Shown here in pieces: positions 16,329 through 25,060 of a stretch of DNA of 64,000 bases. Position 1 is the stretch's first letter. Each line of letters opens with the position of its first letter. Source of the stretch: a virus; the IMG/VR virus record IMGVR_UViG_3300010413_000010, positions 34,635 to 98,634 of that record; one strand, given 5' to 3'. Made by a program: the position numbers and the translations under genes. The notes under the pieces were generated by a model that saw nothing but the letters and a program-made list of their open reading frames with translations, ran no database searches and was not told where the DNA came from.

Positions 16329-19165
16329 TAGGTTACCTCACACCCCCCGCCACCACAGGCAGCTTCGGCTTGGAGACTGGTTGTATCTGCATCTTCAATC
16401 ACTTGGGTGAGATCAATCTGTTTAAGAACCTCGACGCGTTTTTCGAACTCTTCCTTAGAAATATCTTCAAAAGGAGCCTGAGTGTATGTCCCGCCATCAT
16501 AAGGAAGAACAGAAATAGCAGTGAAGTCTTCCCGGTTATCCCACATCCACTCCGCTACTTCAGCCCACTCGTCAGGCCGAACACTGATTGTGCAGGAGAC
16601 GTTATTCCGGTTGTCACCTTCTACATGACCGGGCTTCACCCACTCCACGTTGAAACGCCGTACCCGGCGTAAGGTGCCCAAAGCGGTCTCAGTTCTCAGA
16701 ACGGCATGATCAGGAGCCTTCTGAGGTACAGTGATGACGGCCATAGTCTCCGGCCGAAACTTCTCATCCTCGACGAGCTCAGGGTGGAGGAGAGATAAGT
16801 AGCTGTAGATAGCTTCGTTCTTCCCGACCCGGATACGTCTGAGATAGTAATCATTGTGCCAAGCATGGACCCCGGAGGAGGTTCCACATACCAACGAAGC
16901 AGTTCCTTCGGGCTTGATCGCTGTAGTTCTGGCAGCAGGATTGATGCCAATAGCATGAGCAGTAAGGGTGTTCATATCCTTTACTTCTTTTGCAACCGTA
17001 GCCAGGTCAAGGTTGTCTACCCGGCCGGAGGCGATGCCAGTCATGGATACGCCGATGAGGGCTTCCTCTTCTGTTGTCTCCTTCCACTTGGCTCCAAGAT
17101 AATGGAAGTCAGTGTAGGATGCTTGAAGGGTCGCAATGAAGGATGCAGCCCGAGCTCGTTTATTGAGATCGTCCTGATCCTCAACATCGGAAGCATTGAT
17201 GGTTACGAGATTGCAAAATTGATGGCTACGGAGAGAAATTTCCCCGCACGGATTAAGCCCCCAGTCCGTGTTGTCAGTGAACATCACACCAGGCTCTCCA
17301 GCACCAGAGGCTTTCACACGATCCCAGACTTTAAGGAATTCTTCCTGGGTGATCTTATTTCTCTCCATCACAACGGTGTTGTTAGCTCGTCCACGGTGGG
17401 AGTGGAGTTCCCACCAGTTGCCGGACTTACAGGTCAACATCTCGTAATCGTCGAGAGAGAAGAGGGAGATCATTGCTGCTCTACGAATCGTTTACCCCTA
17501 CGTTTCCATAGGGAACGGACTATCTCTTAACTCTTCTGAGCCTCGGATTTCTTGGAGAGGTTATTGTGTCGTCTACTCACTCTCTAGTCTCTGAACCTTC
17601 CTGTTACTTTTATGACGTTCACAGGAGTGGTAACGGATTGCCATATCGTTAGACTTAGGTTTCCCGTTTTAACCCGATTAGGTGGCCTTCGTAGTTTAGG
17701 CAGCAGGTTGGAGAGCGGCTTTGTATTCGTTCAGAAACATCGACGCTTTCCTTTGTTTTCTATGATTGAATAATACAGAAGGCTCGGCATAGAGCCATTC
17801 GACAAACGCAGCAACCCGCGCCATGTTACCAAACTTCAAGTCGTAACAGGCTTCATCCCTACGAGGGCGCACGGTCGTAGCAATGTTTAGCTCCTCTTCC
17901 ATAATCCTTTGTATAGAGGATAAGAACTCGAAGCTGCTGTGGGTGAATCCAATATTTGCCCAAAGCCGGTCCCGGTCTTTCCGGTGCCCATAACTTATAT
18001 GACCGTCCGCATCGAAGAACCCACGGAGATAATGCCTCATCAGGTTCCGGGGGATATTCACAATCCTTCGGTCGTTTTTCAAACCCAACACACCATACTT
18101 ATTGAAAAGAGGGGAAAATTTAGAACTAAAGGCTAGTGTTGCAGTTTTTTTCTCCGTCTTAATGTTGTACTTCTTGTTGATCGTTACTTTATAATTAACT
18201 GCTGTGTCGGGGCAGTATAAGCGCTGAAACATTTCAATAAGATATGTATCCACAGAACTCACACTGAGACGGGCTTTGCGTTTATGAGTAGGTTGATTAA
18301 AAATACCATCCCCGGCTAAGTAGCCGATGAGGTAGGCAGACTCTGGGTCGAGTTTGTCGAAAATATTCAATCTGTATTTCTTTGCATTTATAAGATACTC
18401 TTTCATTTCTGATTTTCTCCTGTATTATGTTATTTAGAGCTGACCACCAGCTAAGACGGCATCTGCCAGATGGCACTGGATGTCGTGGACCTCGATGGGT
18501 TTAAGTTTCGTTCCAGAACCTCGCTCCTGAAGGGCCGTCTCGAAAACATTTTTAACCTGAACTAAAGCTTCCCTGAGAGGTTCGGGGCCGGGTGCTTTCC
18601 CTCCCGAGGTTATGAGCTCGGCACCTTTCGGCCGGATAGATCGAAAATCGAAATCGATTTCATTCTTTCCATAAAAGTAGGATTCTACCAGGACACGAAT
18701 AGCTTCGGCCCAGCCTTCAATGGAATCCGGGATGAGGTAACGCTTTCGTCGATTTTTGTTCACACCTTGAACAGTAGGCAGGGCTGCTACATGCTGCCGC
18801 TGTACCGAGTACCCAACGCCGGTTCCAGATAAAAGGAGGAACATCGTCTCCCAAAACACACTGGGGTCATCCGCGTTTCGGAATGAACAGTTATATAACC
18901 GCACAGGGTTAACCTCGATGGCCTGTCCAGCGAACTGGATCGATCTCATAGAAGGGAGGATTTTCTTTGGTCGGACATAGACCTCATAGGCCAAGTCGAT
19001 TTCGTTTTCAAGTTTCGGGAATCGTTTCAAGTGCATCGCCTTGTTGCGATCCACGATTTCATCCCAGGTCTCTCGTCTTTTTTTAATTGGCAGGTATCGG
19101 GCATACTTCATGAATGCGGTTAAACCGCTGAGGATATCCCGAGCAAGCTGCTCCTGTGTAAGCAT
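16328..19165 (-). CDS. nrdJ: Class II (B12-dependent) ribonucleotide reductase, interrupted by a group I intron
   Basis: Joined from exon 1 (19165-18443) and exon 2 (17488-16328), giving 627 residues. The start is ATG 19165 behind AAGGAGCTAAT. Exon 1 carries the N-terminal region with LYNCSF (Cys93) and ends ADAVLAGG. Exon 2 begins IRRAAMISLF, which restores the family sequence across the junction. Exon 2 carries the radical/substrate motif NPCGE (about 320-324), Cys333 in QFCNLV, and the C-terminal redox pair CGGGGCEVT that a thioredoxin reduces. The enzyme makes deoxyribonucleotides without oxygen or an R2 subunit, using adenosylcobalamin. Without splicing, exon 1 ends after three intron codons. 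Confidence 0.9.
17489..18442 (-). other. Group I self-splicing intron in nrdJ (954 nt)
   Basis: The borders follow group I rules: exon 1 ends in U (GGU) and the intron ends in G (AAACG) before AUUCGUAGAGC. Precise removal restores LAGG-IRRAA. The 3' part on the minus strand has core-like elements: AATCGGG..AAACCTAAGTCTAACGATATGGCAATCCG (P4-P6/P3 region, read in pieces), then GTTCAGAGACTAGA and AGAGATAGTCCG, the usual P7/P3/P8 signature. An open reading frame for a homing endonuclease fills the middle. Confidence 0.85.
17696..18406 (-). CDS. LAGLIDADG homing endonuclease, intron-encoded
   Basis: 236 residues with two LAGLIDADG helices: LIGYLAGDG (about 26-34) and LRGFFDADGHIS (about 127-138). 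It is therefore a single-chain two-motif enzyme of usual length. It would cut intron-less nrdJ alleles near the insertion site and drive intron homing into co-infecting phages. It lies inside the intron on the same strand, starting 37 nt after the 5' splice site. Confidence 0.9.
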   Translation of the reverse strand: MKEYLINAKKYRLNIFDKLDPESAYLIGYLAGDGIFNQPTHKRKARLSVSSVDTYLIEMFQRLYCPDTAVNYKVTINKKYNIKTEKKTATLAFSSKFSPLFNKYGVLGLKNDRRIVNIPRNLMRHYLRGFFDADGHISYGHRKDRDRLWANIGFTHSSFEFLSSIQRIMEEELNIATTVRPRRDEACYDLKFGNMARVAAFVEWLYAEPSVLFNHRKQRKASMFLNEYKAALQPAA

Positions 19166-19305
19166 ATTAGCTCCTTGTGAGTAAAATTGTGTATGTGTTT
19201 CCGTGGAATTCCCCGGAACGGGGAGTAGAGGAAAGGCTTGTATTGTATCACGAACGGAGTTCCATCCGTGTCTCCCTGTTTTTTTGGGAAAGGAGAAAAG
19301 AGGGG

Positions 19306-19334
19306 TTGACACCCGCAACGTTACAGGTTATATT
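19306..19334 (+). promoter_or_regulatory. Promoter of higBA
   Basis: TTGACA (19306-19311), 17-bp spacer, TATATT (19329-19334), about 30 bp before the toxin ATG, which has AAGGAGG as ribosome site. HigA-type antitoxins normally repress such a promoter. I do not see a clear operator palindrome. Confidence 0.7.
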
Positions 19335-19366
19335 TACCTTATCGCTGCTGCGAATAAGGAGGCTTA

Positions 19367-19651
19367 ATGATTGGAAACTTCAGCCATAAAGGTCTGAAGG
19401 CTTTCTATGAAAACAGTTCAGTTAAGGGGGTCGCCCCGGAGCATGTAGGTCGGATTGATAGGATTTTATCGATCTTAGATTCCGCGACAAGCCTACATGA
19501 CATTCAAAGCTTCCAGAGTTTAGGGTGTCATAGATTGCAAAAGGGAGAACTGAGAGGTTTTTACGCTGTAAAAGTAACTGGGAGTTGGCGGATTGTCTTC
19601 CGGTTCGAACACGGGAAAGCCATCGACGTGGGGTACGTGCAGTACCACTGA
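19367..19651 (+). CDS. higB: HigB-type toxin (RelE-fold mRNA interferase)
   Basis: 94 residues with the HigB/plasmid-maintenance-killer pattern: LHDIQSFQSLGCHRLQKGEL, then RGFYAVKV, WRIVFRFEHGKAIDVGYVQY. These toxins bind the ribosome and cleave translated mRNA. It is the first gene of the pair, with the antitoxin following, which is the reversed order typical of higBA. On a plasmid-like prophage it would stabilise inheritance or act as anti-phage defence. Confidence 0.85.
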   Translation: MIGNFSHKGLKAFYENSSVKGVAPEHVGRIDRILSILDSATSLHDIQSFQSLGCHRLQKGELRGFYAVKVTGSWRIVFRFEHGKAIDVGYVQYH

Positions 19652-19671
19652 TCCGATTGGGAGAACGGCGC

Positions 19672-19695
19672 GATCCGGGGCTTCGGCCCCGGAGT
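19672..19695 (+). terminator. UUCG-capped hairpin between toxin and antitoxin genes
   Basis: TCCGGGGC (19674-19681), TTCG loop, GCCCCGGA (19686-19693), followed by GTTCTTATCC. A very stable stem without a proper T-run, it may attenuate transcription or protect mRNA between higB and higA and so set the toxin/antitoxin ratio. That regulatory reading is inference. Confidence 0.6.
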
Positions 19696-19743
19696 TCTTA
19701 TCCCGACTGAACTCTATAAGTAAAACTAATTAGGGGGTAAAAC

Positions 19744-20052
19744 ATGGCTAGGAGGAAACCGGAGCATCCCGGTACTATTTTTAGGGAAGAGTTCCTTCAA
19801 CCGCTGAAGATAACCGTCACTTCAGCTGCCGAACAATTGGGAGTTACACGTAAGACTCTCAGTGAATTTCTGAATGAGAGGGCTGGCTGCTCTCCCGATA
19901 TGGCTGTGCGTGTTGGACAGGCTACTGGGACTTCACCCCAGATGTGGCTGAACATGCAAACAAATCTTGACCTTTGGGTCTCTAGTCAAAAAGAAATAAA
20001 TGTGATTCCTTTTGTACCGCATAATGAAAGTAGCATTATGTTAGAGGGATGA
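19744..20052 (+). CDS. higA: HigA-type antitoxin (XRE-family HTH)
   Basis: 102 residues. The start HPGTIFREEFLQPL is the hallmark of HigA/VapI antitoxins, followed by an HTH (TSAAEQLGVTRKTLSEFLNE) and SPDMAVRVGQATGTSPQMWL. It neutralises HigB and represses the operon promoter. Its distance of 92 bp from higB with a hairpin in between is wider than usual for such pairs. Confidence 0.9.
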   Translation: MARRKPEHPGTIFREEFLQPLKITVTSAAEQLGVTRKTLSEFLNERAGCSPDMAVRVGQATGTSPQMWLNMQTNLDLWVSSQKEINVIPFVPHNESSIMLEG

Positions 20053-20075
20053 CCATCTCAGTGTGTGAAAGTTCC

Positions 20076-20109
20076 AACCCCTCGGCGCCGTCCGGGGGGT
20101 TTTCTTTTA
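20076..20109 (+). terminator. Terminator after higA
   Basis: AACCCC (20076-20081) pairs with GGGGTT (20096-20101) around an inner CGGCGCCG palindrome, followed by TTCTTTT. Confidence 0.75.
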
Positions 20110-20149
20110 TAGTAACTCGGATTATAGTAACCCCCGTTACTATAACTGC

Positions 20150-20818
20150 TTATGGGAGAATCTGAAGATTGATAATCTTTGGATCGCAATCCTTGTCCCA
20201 CGGAAACCTGTTGTCTTTATCCGGCCATACCAACTGTAACGCTGGGAACCTTTTTACTCCATCGTAATAGACGTCTGCCTGACAGAGATATTTATCTTTT
20301 GTTTCGTCATTCAGTTTCCTGAAATAGACAGGCACTTCGTTTTGAAGTAAGTCAGTGTACCTGATTTCTGGCCGGAACGTTCGATTATCTTCGGCAATCA
20401 TCTCTACAAGATCACAGATAAAGGTGTGAGCCATTTGAAAACTGATACCGAAAATAATAATCTCTGGGTGACGATAAGTTTCAAATAGTCCAATGGAGTA
20501 GGTAAAGCACGGAGAATCTTCATCTTCTCCAACACCGATACCTGCCCATCCATATTCTGCTATGAGACTTTTAACATCGTCCGGTAGTGATTTACATTTC
20601 CCCTGCGCCTCTTCATAGGCAAGCCAGTGAGTTACTTCATCGACGAGCCAGCCTCGGGTCCCGGAGAAGATGTCGCACTCTTTGTCCATCTCTTCGATGT
20701 ACCTTCGCTCGTAAGTTCCTTCTGAGAATCCGGTATGCTCAAAATAGTAAACGACTTTTTGGCCGTGCGCTGGTTTCCGGTCACTCATCTTGATAAAATC
20801 GTCGAGGTTGTATCCCAT
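20150..20818 (-). CDS. DUF551-DUF4262 fusion protein
   Basis: 222 residues from ATG 20818 with GGAGGAATAGTT upstream. The N-terminal part (SDRKPAHGQKVVYYFEHTGF ... WLVDEVTHWLAYEE) has the DUF551 pattern (W/D-x-P-x-x-x-x-V, ending VTHW). The C-terminal part (SPCFTYSIGLFETYRHPEII, later FPALQLVWPD) is DUF4262-like. Both are uncharacterised families common in phages and bacteria. Here they are joined in one chain. No catalytic residues are known. Last gene of the leftward block 24183-20150. Confidence 0.7.
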   Translation of the reverse strand: MGYNLDDFIKMSDRKPAHGQKVVYYFEHTGFSEGTYERRYIEEMDKECDIFSGTRGWLVDEVTHWLAYEEAQGKCKSLPDDVKSLIAEYGWAGIGVGEDEDSPCFTYSIGLFETYRHPEIIIFGISFQMAHTFICDLVEMIAEDNRTFRPEIRYTDLLQNEVPVYFRKLNDETKDKYLCQADVYYDGVKRFPALQLVWPDKDNRFPWDKDCDPKIINLQILP

Positions 20819-20820
20819 AA

Positions 20821-21003
20821 CTATTCCTCCGTCTTGTTGTATTTCCACGCAGCTTGAAATCCTGACCATTTCGCCTTTATATCTCTGGCTACTTCTTCAA
20901 GTTGCGGGTCCTCTTCATAGTACATGTAATCTTCCCCATCAAAATCCAGGAAGTCGGGAACTTCAAAGAATGTTTCAAAGATACATTGACACTGTGATTT
21001 CAT
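20821..21003 (-). CDS. Hypothetical acidic small protein
   Basis: 60 residues from ATG 21003 (MKSQCQCIFETFFEVPDFLD), with GAGGTG upstream. Acidic and aromatic, no family recognised. It ends 2 bp before the DUF551/DUF4262 start. Confidence 0.5.
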   Translation of the reverse strand: MKSQCQCIFETFFEVPDFLDFDGEDYMYYEEDPQLEEVARDIKAKWSGFQAAWKYNKTEE

Positions 21004-21050
21004 CTCTTGCACACCTCTTAGTAGACAGAATCCTGATTATATGAACCAGT

Positions 21051-21257
21051 TTACAGGTCCTTTCCGGCGTCTTTCCAGCCGTCCTCGGACCGTAGTTTGG
21101 CGCCTCCAATACGTAAGTCCAGTGCAATCTTCAGATAGTAATCTCTTTGGTCCTTATAGAAAAGACCCAGACTTTCGGCATCTTCCAGGGCTTTCGACAT
21201 ATTGTCCATCTTAGAGGATAATTCAACCCGTTTTACCGCTCGTTCGATATCTGTCAT
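21051..21257 (-). CDS. Hypothetical small protein
   Basis: 68 residues, helical and charged (MTDIERAVKRVELSSKMDNM). The start overlaps the stop of the YkgJ-like gene by one base. No domain recognised. Confidence 0.5.
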   Translation of the reverse strand: MTDIERAVKRVELSSKMDNMSKALEDAESLGLFYKDQRDYYLKIALDLRIGGAKLRSEDGWKDAGKDL

Positions 21258-21709
21258 TACGCCTCCTGTATTTTGGTCAAATCTATCGGATGTTTCCGGT
21301 TTACGATTTTCCCTTTCTTAATAATCTCTTTAGCATACAGTTGCTCTCCGGTGAATTTATAATGAAGGTACGCAACCCGGCAGTCAAACGTTTTGCAGAG
21401 CTTTGGTAAATTATCATGGATACCACATTTTCCGTCTTCCAGGTATACGCAGTCTCCGTTTTTGCGCTGTGGAATCAGCCACGTCTCAGGCTCTTCACAG
21501 ATTTTCTTTTTGAGTGGATGGGCTTGAATATCATCGATGGCCGCAAAGATTGTCACAGCAGAGTGACTACAGCAGAGGTTACAGTTCCCACAGAATTTCC
21601 CGTGATATTGGTACTGCAGATACATCGTCGGGTCTTTTGGGATAGACACTGGTAACCCGGTAATTCCTTCCGTAATTAGAATGATATCATCTTGGCTCGT
21701 GTCTATCAT
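21257..21709 (-). CDS. YkgJ-family Cys cluster protein
   Basis: 150 residues with the YkgJ (putative zinc or iron-chelating) pattern: CGNCNLCC at about 40-47, then GDCVYLEDGKCGIHDNLPKL, then CKTFDC. Members bind a metal or Fe-S cluster through eight cysteines and their cellular role is unsettled. It shares short overlaps with both neighbours, so it is part of a coupled operon. Confidence 0.75.
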   Translation of the reverse strand: MIDTSQDDIILITEGITGLPVSIPKDPTMYLQYQYHGKFCGNCNLCCSHSAVTIFAAIDDIQAHPLKKKICEEPETWLIPQRKNGDCVYLEDGKCGIHDNLPKLCKTFDCRVAYLHYKFTGEQLYAKEIIKKGKIVNRKHPIDLTKIQEA

Positions 21710-22011
21710 ACAGTCTCTGTCTCATCCTGATCGATCCAGCCAATAGTCAGGGACTCCCACGTATCGACCGTTTTTTTATACACTAAGTAATCGCTTACTT
21801 TACGCAAAAGGATATAATTTAGGATCGCACTGCATAGTAGAAGAACATGCCAAATTGCAGTTGTTGGGGCGGAGCCTGTTTTTATCAGAAGAAATGCTGC
21901 AACAACTAAACGGCCTCCAGCCACCCCCATCAGTACTAAGCTACATGAAGAAAGGATCGAGGAAACAAGAATTATTCTTCTGGTTTTCTTTGTCATCATC
22001 GTATTTTCCAT
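21706..22011 (-). CDS. Small membrane protein
   Basis: 101 residues with two or three hydrophobic segments (about 11-45 and 52-68) after a basic start (MTKKTRRIILVSSIL), and an acidic C-terminal tail. Topology suggests an inner-membrane protein. Function unknown. Confidence 0.55.
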   Translation of the reverse strand: MENTMMTKKTRRIILVSSILSSCSLVLMGVAGGRLVVAAFLLIKTGSAPTTAIWHVLLLCSAILNYILLRKVSDYLVYKKTVDTWESLTIGWIDQDETETV

Positions 22012-23081
22012 ACCTCCCCAGATTCCCGCTCTGGCAGATGTGGAAGTCTGATTTGTGGTTCAATCCAAACGGGTTTCTTCACTTCACCCTTGATCCGGTT
22101 CCCCGCCTCGTCTTTCCGTTTCCCATACCAGTAGTAATTGAAGTGTCCAGCTACTCTGATCTGGTACTTGTAATCCTTCTTGTACCCGGCTTCGGCAAGC
22201 TGTGCCTGGACGTATTTTTTATATTTTCCGCCGACATAACGAACAACATAATCAGCTTCTTCCTTTAGCTGCCGTTCGGCTCTTCGACGTTTTTTCGGAT
22301 TGGAAATTTTCTTTATGTAATCATGCGTCCAATCAGGACCAACCTTCTCAACATCATCTTGCAGTTCAAGATAAGCTCCCAGTGTAAAAACAAGGTTGAT
22401 AATAACGTCGCGCATCTTGAGGAAAACATCTTTGTATTCCTTAGTATTAAGGGTTTGGTCTTCGCCAACATACTGGTCGTTTCTCCGGTCCCGCAACACT
22501 TCCGCGAGGGCTTCATTGGAGAACTCATGATCCTTTCGAATTGTCATGAAGGTGTACCCACTGCAGTGAATATGTTCTGGCGGTGTCATCTTGTCCGAGG
22601 ACCACTCCTTGACTACTGTCCTTAAATCGGCAATCCGCAACAAGTAGTGATCCCCTTTTTCATGCCATTGAACATGAATGGCTTCGATCCTTTCAACCTG
22701 ATCCATTTCCGGGTGCCCGATATCTGCATGAGAAATATTGGGGTACAAGATAAAAGAATTCGACGGAAAGGCATCTGCAGGGAAGACCCCCCTGTAGCTG
22801 GTATTTACCAAAGCAAGCGCCAGATCGCGCTCCAACATTAAGACAGTCTTGGATTTTTTAAACTCTTTTGCCATGTAAGCATGAACTGCCATGAGGTTGT
22901 CCCGGAGGTCCATCTCCACATCTTTACCGAGGAGAGTATCAGCAAGGGGACCAACCCATTCTGGATGCCCTTGGTTTGCATGTCTAAACGTCTCAATAAG
23001 TTCTTCCCGAGTCTTGGTTTTTGCTTCTTCAAGGAACCCGTCGAGGATTTCGAAGTAGTAGTCATGCAACTGCTTTTTCAT
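21996..23081 (-). CDS. AcrVA2-like phage protein
   Basis: 361 residues. The C-terminal block IRVAGHFNYYWYGKRK, then VKKPVWIEPQIRLP, matches the RxGHWxxYWxG...W-x-P signature that I associate with AcrVA2 and its wide family of phage homologues. A central PADAFPSNSFILYPN segment also resembles that family. AcrVA2 blocks Cas12a production by acting on the nascent Cas12a protein and its mRNA. Most family members are uncharacterised, so a CRISPR-inhibitor role here is a hypothesis. Next to it, on the same strand, is a ParB-like gene. Confidence 0.55.
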   Translation of the reverse strand: MKKQLHDYYFEILDGFLEEAKTKTREELIETFRHANQGHPEWVGPLADTLLGKDVEMDLRDNLMAVHAYMAKEFKKSKTVLMLERDLALALVNTSYRGVFPADAFPSNSFILYPNISHADIGHPEMDQVERIEAIHVQWHEKGDHYLLRIADLRTVVKEWSSDKMTPPEHIHCSGYTFMTIRKDHEFSNEALAEVLRDRRNDQYVGEDQTLNTKEYKDVFLKMRDVIINLVFTLGAYLELQDDVEKVGPDWTHDYIKKISNPKKRRRAERQLKEEADYVVRYVGGKYKKYVQAQLAEAGYKKDYKYQIRVAGHFNYYWYGKRKDEAGNRIKGEVKKPVWIEPQIRLPHLPERESGEVWKIR

Positions 23082-23157
23082 AACTGTCCTTAATTTTTAA
23101 TATTGAACATAGAAAGTTCCGGGGCCAGAGGCGGCCCCGGCATTTAAACAAATTCCT

Positions 23158-24183
23158 TTAACGGTAGGCAGGATTGTTGTACGATTGCTTTCTCTCACGT
23201 TGACGCATTGCAAACTCAATAGCAGGTTTTCGGCGCCAGTACTTTCTTCTCCCCCACTTCACGTCAGGGATTCCGCTGTTTGGTTGAAGGGTTTTCCCTG
23301 ATATACGAATGGTCGCAAGAGAATATGGAGAGAAATCAGCGAACTCTTCCATGTCTACATACTCTTTACGAATGGCATCAGCCTCATCTTGGCACGTAAC
23401 AACAGAACCATCAATAGCAATCTGATAATCAAAAGTAAGAGCTCCTGCTTTCGTCTTATTATAAGTCACAGCCAGGGCAGCAAGGTATTCTTCGCAGGAG
23501 TGGCATTGATCAAGGTCGAGCCCGTGACGCTCAAAGTTGGTCATAAATTTCTCTCGGTCGAATTTTGGATGTAGAATAAACATCAAAATTGCTTCGTTGA
23601 ACGTAGCAGACCGATTATAGCCATCTCTGGTTATTGCGTAGCCTACCTCAAGGTATAGCTTCATGAGTGTATTATGTTCCTTTTCTCTTTCTGGGTTTTT
23701 TGCCCAGCGCCCAGCCTTGAAGTCTTTGTTCGCCCCTTTGTTCTCAACAAGGGCCTTCAGGGGATCAGGTCGCCAGAGATAGATTGATGGTAAAAGATTA
23801 ACAGTATACTCATCCATGAATTCTTCTAAATAGAGGTACTGTTCCAGTTCCATCTTTGCATAGAGCTTTTGGTAATCCATCAGTGTCCAGCGAGACTGAG
23901 TAGTGTTCAATTTTGCGATAGCTGCTGGCAATTGTTTTTTCTGTAGGTCAGGAATCACCACTGCAGGTATTACCATTCCTTCTCGAACACCGGCGATGGC
24001 CCTGTGCTGTCCATCGAAGATTTCCCAACTCCCTCTGTGCTCTCGGACCGCAATAGGCATTAAAAACCCAAACTGTCGTAGCGAATCTCTTAGCTTGTCA
24101 ACCTGGTTTTCATCAATGTCGCGGTTGAACTCAAGGTACTTTAGTCTGTCGTAATCCTTCGGTGCAATTGCAATCAAATTCAT
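23158..24183 (-). CDS. ParB/Srx-fold protein (ParB-like nuclease domain)
   Basis: 341 residues. The N-terminal 90 residues have the ParB/Srx fold with DGQHR at 57-61 (GSWEIFDGQHRAIAGVREG), preceded by the typical QVDKLRDSLRQFGFLMPIAV. The rest is not ParB-like and holds a basic C-terminus (KWGRRKYWRRK). It is not next to ParA, so it is more likely a DGQHR-type phage protein (CTPase or regulatory/nuclease function) than the partition ParB. The start at 24183 has GGGAGAG upstream. Confidence 0.65.
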   Translation of the reverse strand: MNLIAIAPKDYDRLKYLEFNRDIDENQVDKLRDSLRQFGFLMPIAVREHRGSWEIFDGQHRAIAGVREGMVIPAVVIPDLQKKQLPAAIAKLNTTQSRWTLMDYQKLYAKMELEQYLYLEEFMDEYTVNLLPSIYLWRPDPLKALVENKGANKDFKAGRWAKNPEREKEHNTLMKLYLEVGYAITRDGYNRSATFNEAILMFILHPKFDREKFMTNFERHGLDLDQCHSCEEYLAALAVTYNKTKAGALTFDYQIAIDGSVVTCQDEADAIRKEYVDMEEFADFSPYSLATIRISGKTLQPNSGIPDVKWGRRKYWRRKPAIEFAMRQRERKQSYNNPAYR

Positions 24184-24279
24184 TTTAACTCTCCCATAAC
24201 TTTTGCATTTTCTGCGAGGTTATCCTAACATGATATGGCGAATTTGTACACAATTAAAAGTTTTTGATTGATTACTTTC

Positions 24280-24873
24280 CTACGAGTTTATCCCTTTTCG
24301 GTAGATTGCCAAGGCTCTTTCAAACGCAGCAGATTTGTGGTATCCGCACGTCTCATATTCATAGCAATATCCTCGATATATACAATCGGGAACACAGACA
24401 TCATATATATCTGGGTCTACTCGCGCGACTTCATCAAGCACTTTTACCCAAGCTTCTCTTGTCTCTTTTGAAGCTTGATTACACAATCGTTTCCTCGATA
24501 TATTGATTAAAGCTTGAGCGTTAGCTTCAAACTCATGCTCTACAAGAGCCCCTTGAGGAATCGTATCTCGATCAATACCTGTTCTATCTGACCTTTGAGT
24601 TCTGACCCAGTGAACAATTCCGAGCCAATGTCGCACAAAATGGGTCGAGACCCAATAAGGGAGATTTCTCCATTTCACCTTCACAATTAGCTGTCGGATT
24701 GGCGAGTGTTCCGCCAGAAGCATCCGGCGCCGCCACTGTCGGGACGGATCACTCCTCCCCGGTTCCCGGTGGATGGTGGTCCTGGCAGCATCAGCTACAT
24801 CCCGCCAGGACCCTTTCAGTTTTATGGGCTCACAGTAGGTTTGCACTTTTTTATCCACGCACAAACTCCACAT
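24280..24873 (-). CDS. thyX: ThyX-family (flavin-dependent) thymidylate synthase-like protein
   Basis: 197 residues: LLAEHSPIRQL, FVRHWLGIVHWVRTQRSDR, PQGALVEHEFEANAQALINI and SRKRLCNQASKETREAW are typical of phage ThyX proteins. The usual RHRxxS signature is replaced by RTQRSDR. The enzyme makes dTMP from dUMP with FAD and folate. The variant motif is shared by a phage subgroup I have seen annotated as ThyX, but activity is not certain. It complements NrdJ, MazG and the dNTP-PPase in nucleotide supply. Confidence 0.75.
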   Translation of the reverse strand: MWSLCVDKKVQTYCEPIKLKGSWRDVADAARTTIHREPGRSDPSRQWRRRMLLAEHSPIRQLIVKVKWRNLPYWVSTHFVRHWLGIVHWVRTQRSDRTGIDRDTIPQGALVEHEFEANAQALINISRKRLCNQASKETREAWVKVLDEVARVDPDIYDVCVPDCIYRGYCYEYETCGYHKSAAFERALAIYRKGINS

Positions 24874-25060
24874 CTATAGCTCCGAGTTTTCCCTCAGATT
24901 CATTGATAATTACGCTGAGATAGTTCTTGCAGTCTTCATCCAAGGCAATAACAGTTTCATAATTCCCTTGGAGGTACTCTCGCTTGGTGCCATCGATACA
25001 CTCAAACTCAGTGCCAGCGGGAATGACAATATCAGATTTTGTTCTAATCTTCACTCCCAT
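24851..25060 (-). CDS. Hypothetical small protein
   Basis: 69 residues from ATG 25060 (MGVKIRTKSDIVIPAGTEFE). Probably a small beta-barrel (SH3-like) from its alternating pattern. It overlaps the thyX start by 23 bp and the upstream gene by 17 bp. No known function. Confidence 0.5.
   Translation of the reverse strand: MGVKIRTKSDIVIPAGTEFECIDGTKREYLQGNYETVIALDEDCKNYLSVIINESEGKLGAIDVEFVRG

Noticed and set aside
16328-19318. Frameshifted or duplicated ribonucleotide reductase pseudogenes
   Set aside because: The break is at precise group I splice sites and joining the exons restores the conserved sequence.
18434-19318. Longer N-terminus of the reductase from 19318
   Set aside because: The extra 51 residues are not family-like, overlap the higBA promoter region, and ATG 19165 has an ideal ribosome site.
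23158-24183. The ParB partner of ParA
   Set aside because: It is 25 kb away from parA, has a DGQHR-type domain but no central HTH typical of partition ParB, and parA already has an adjacent small partner.
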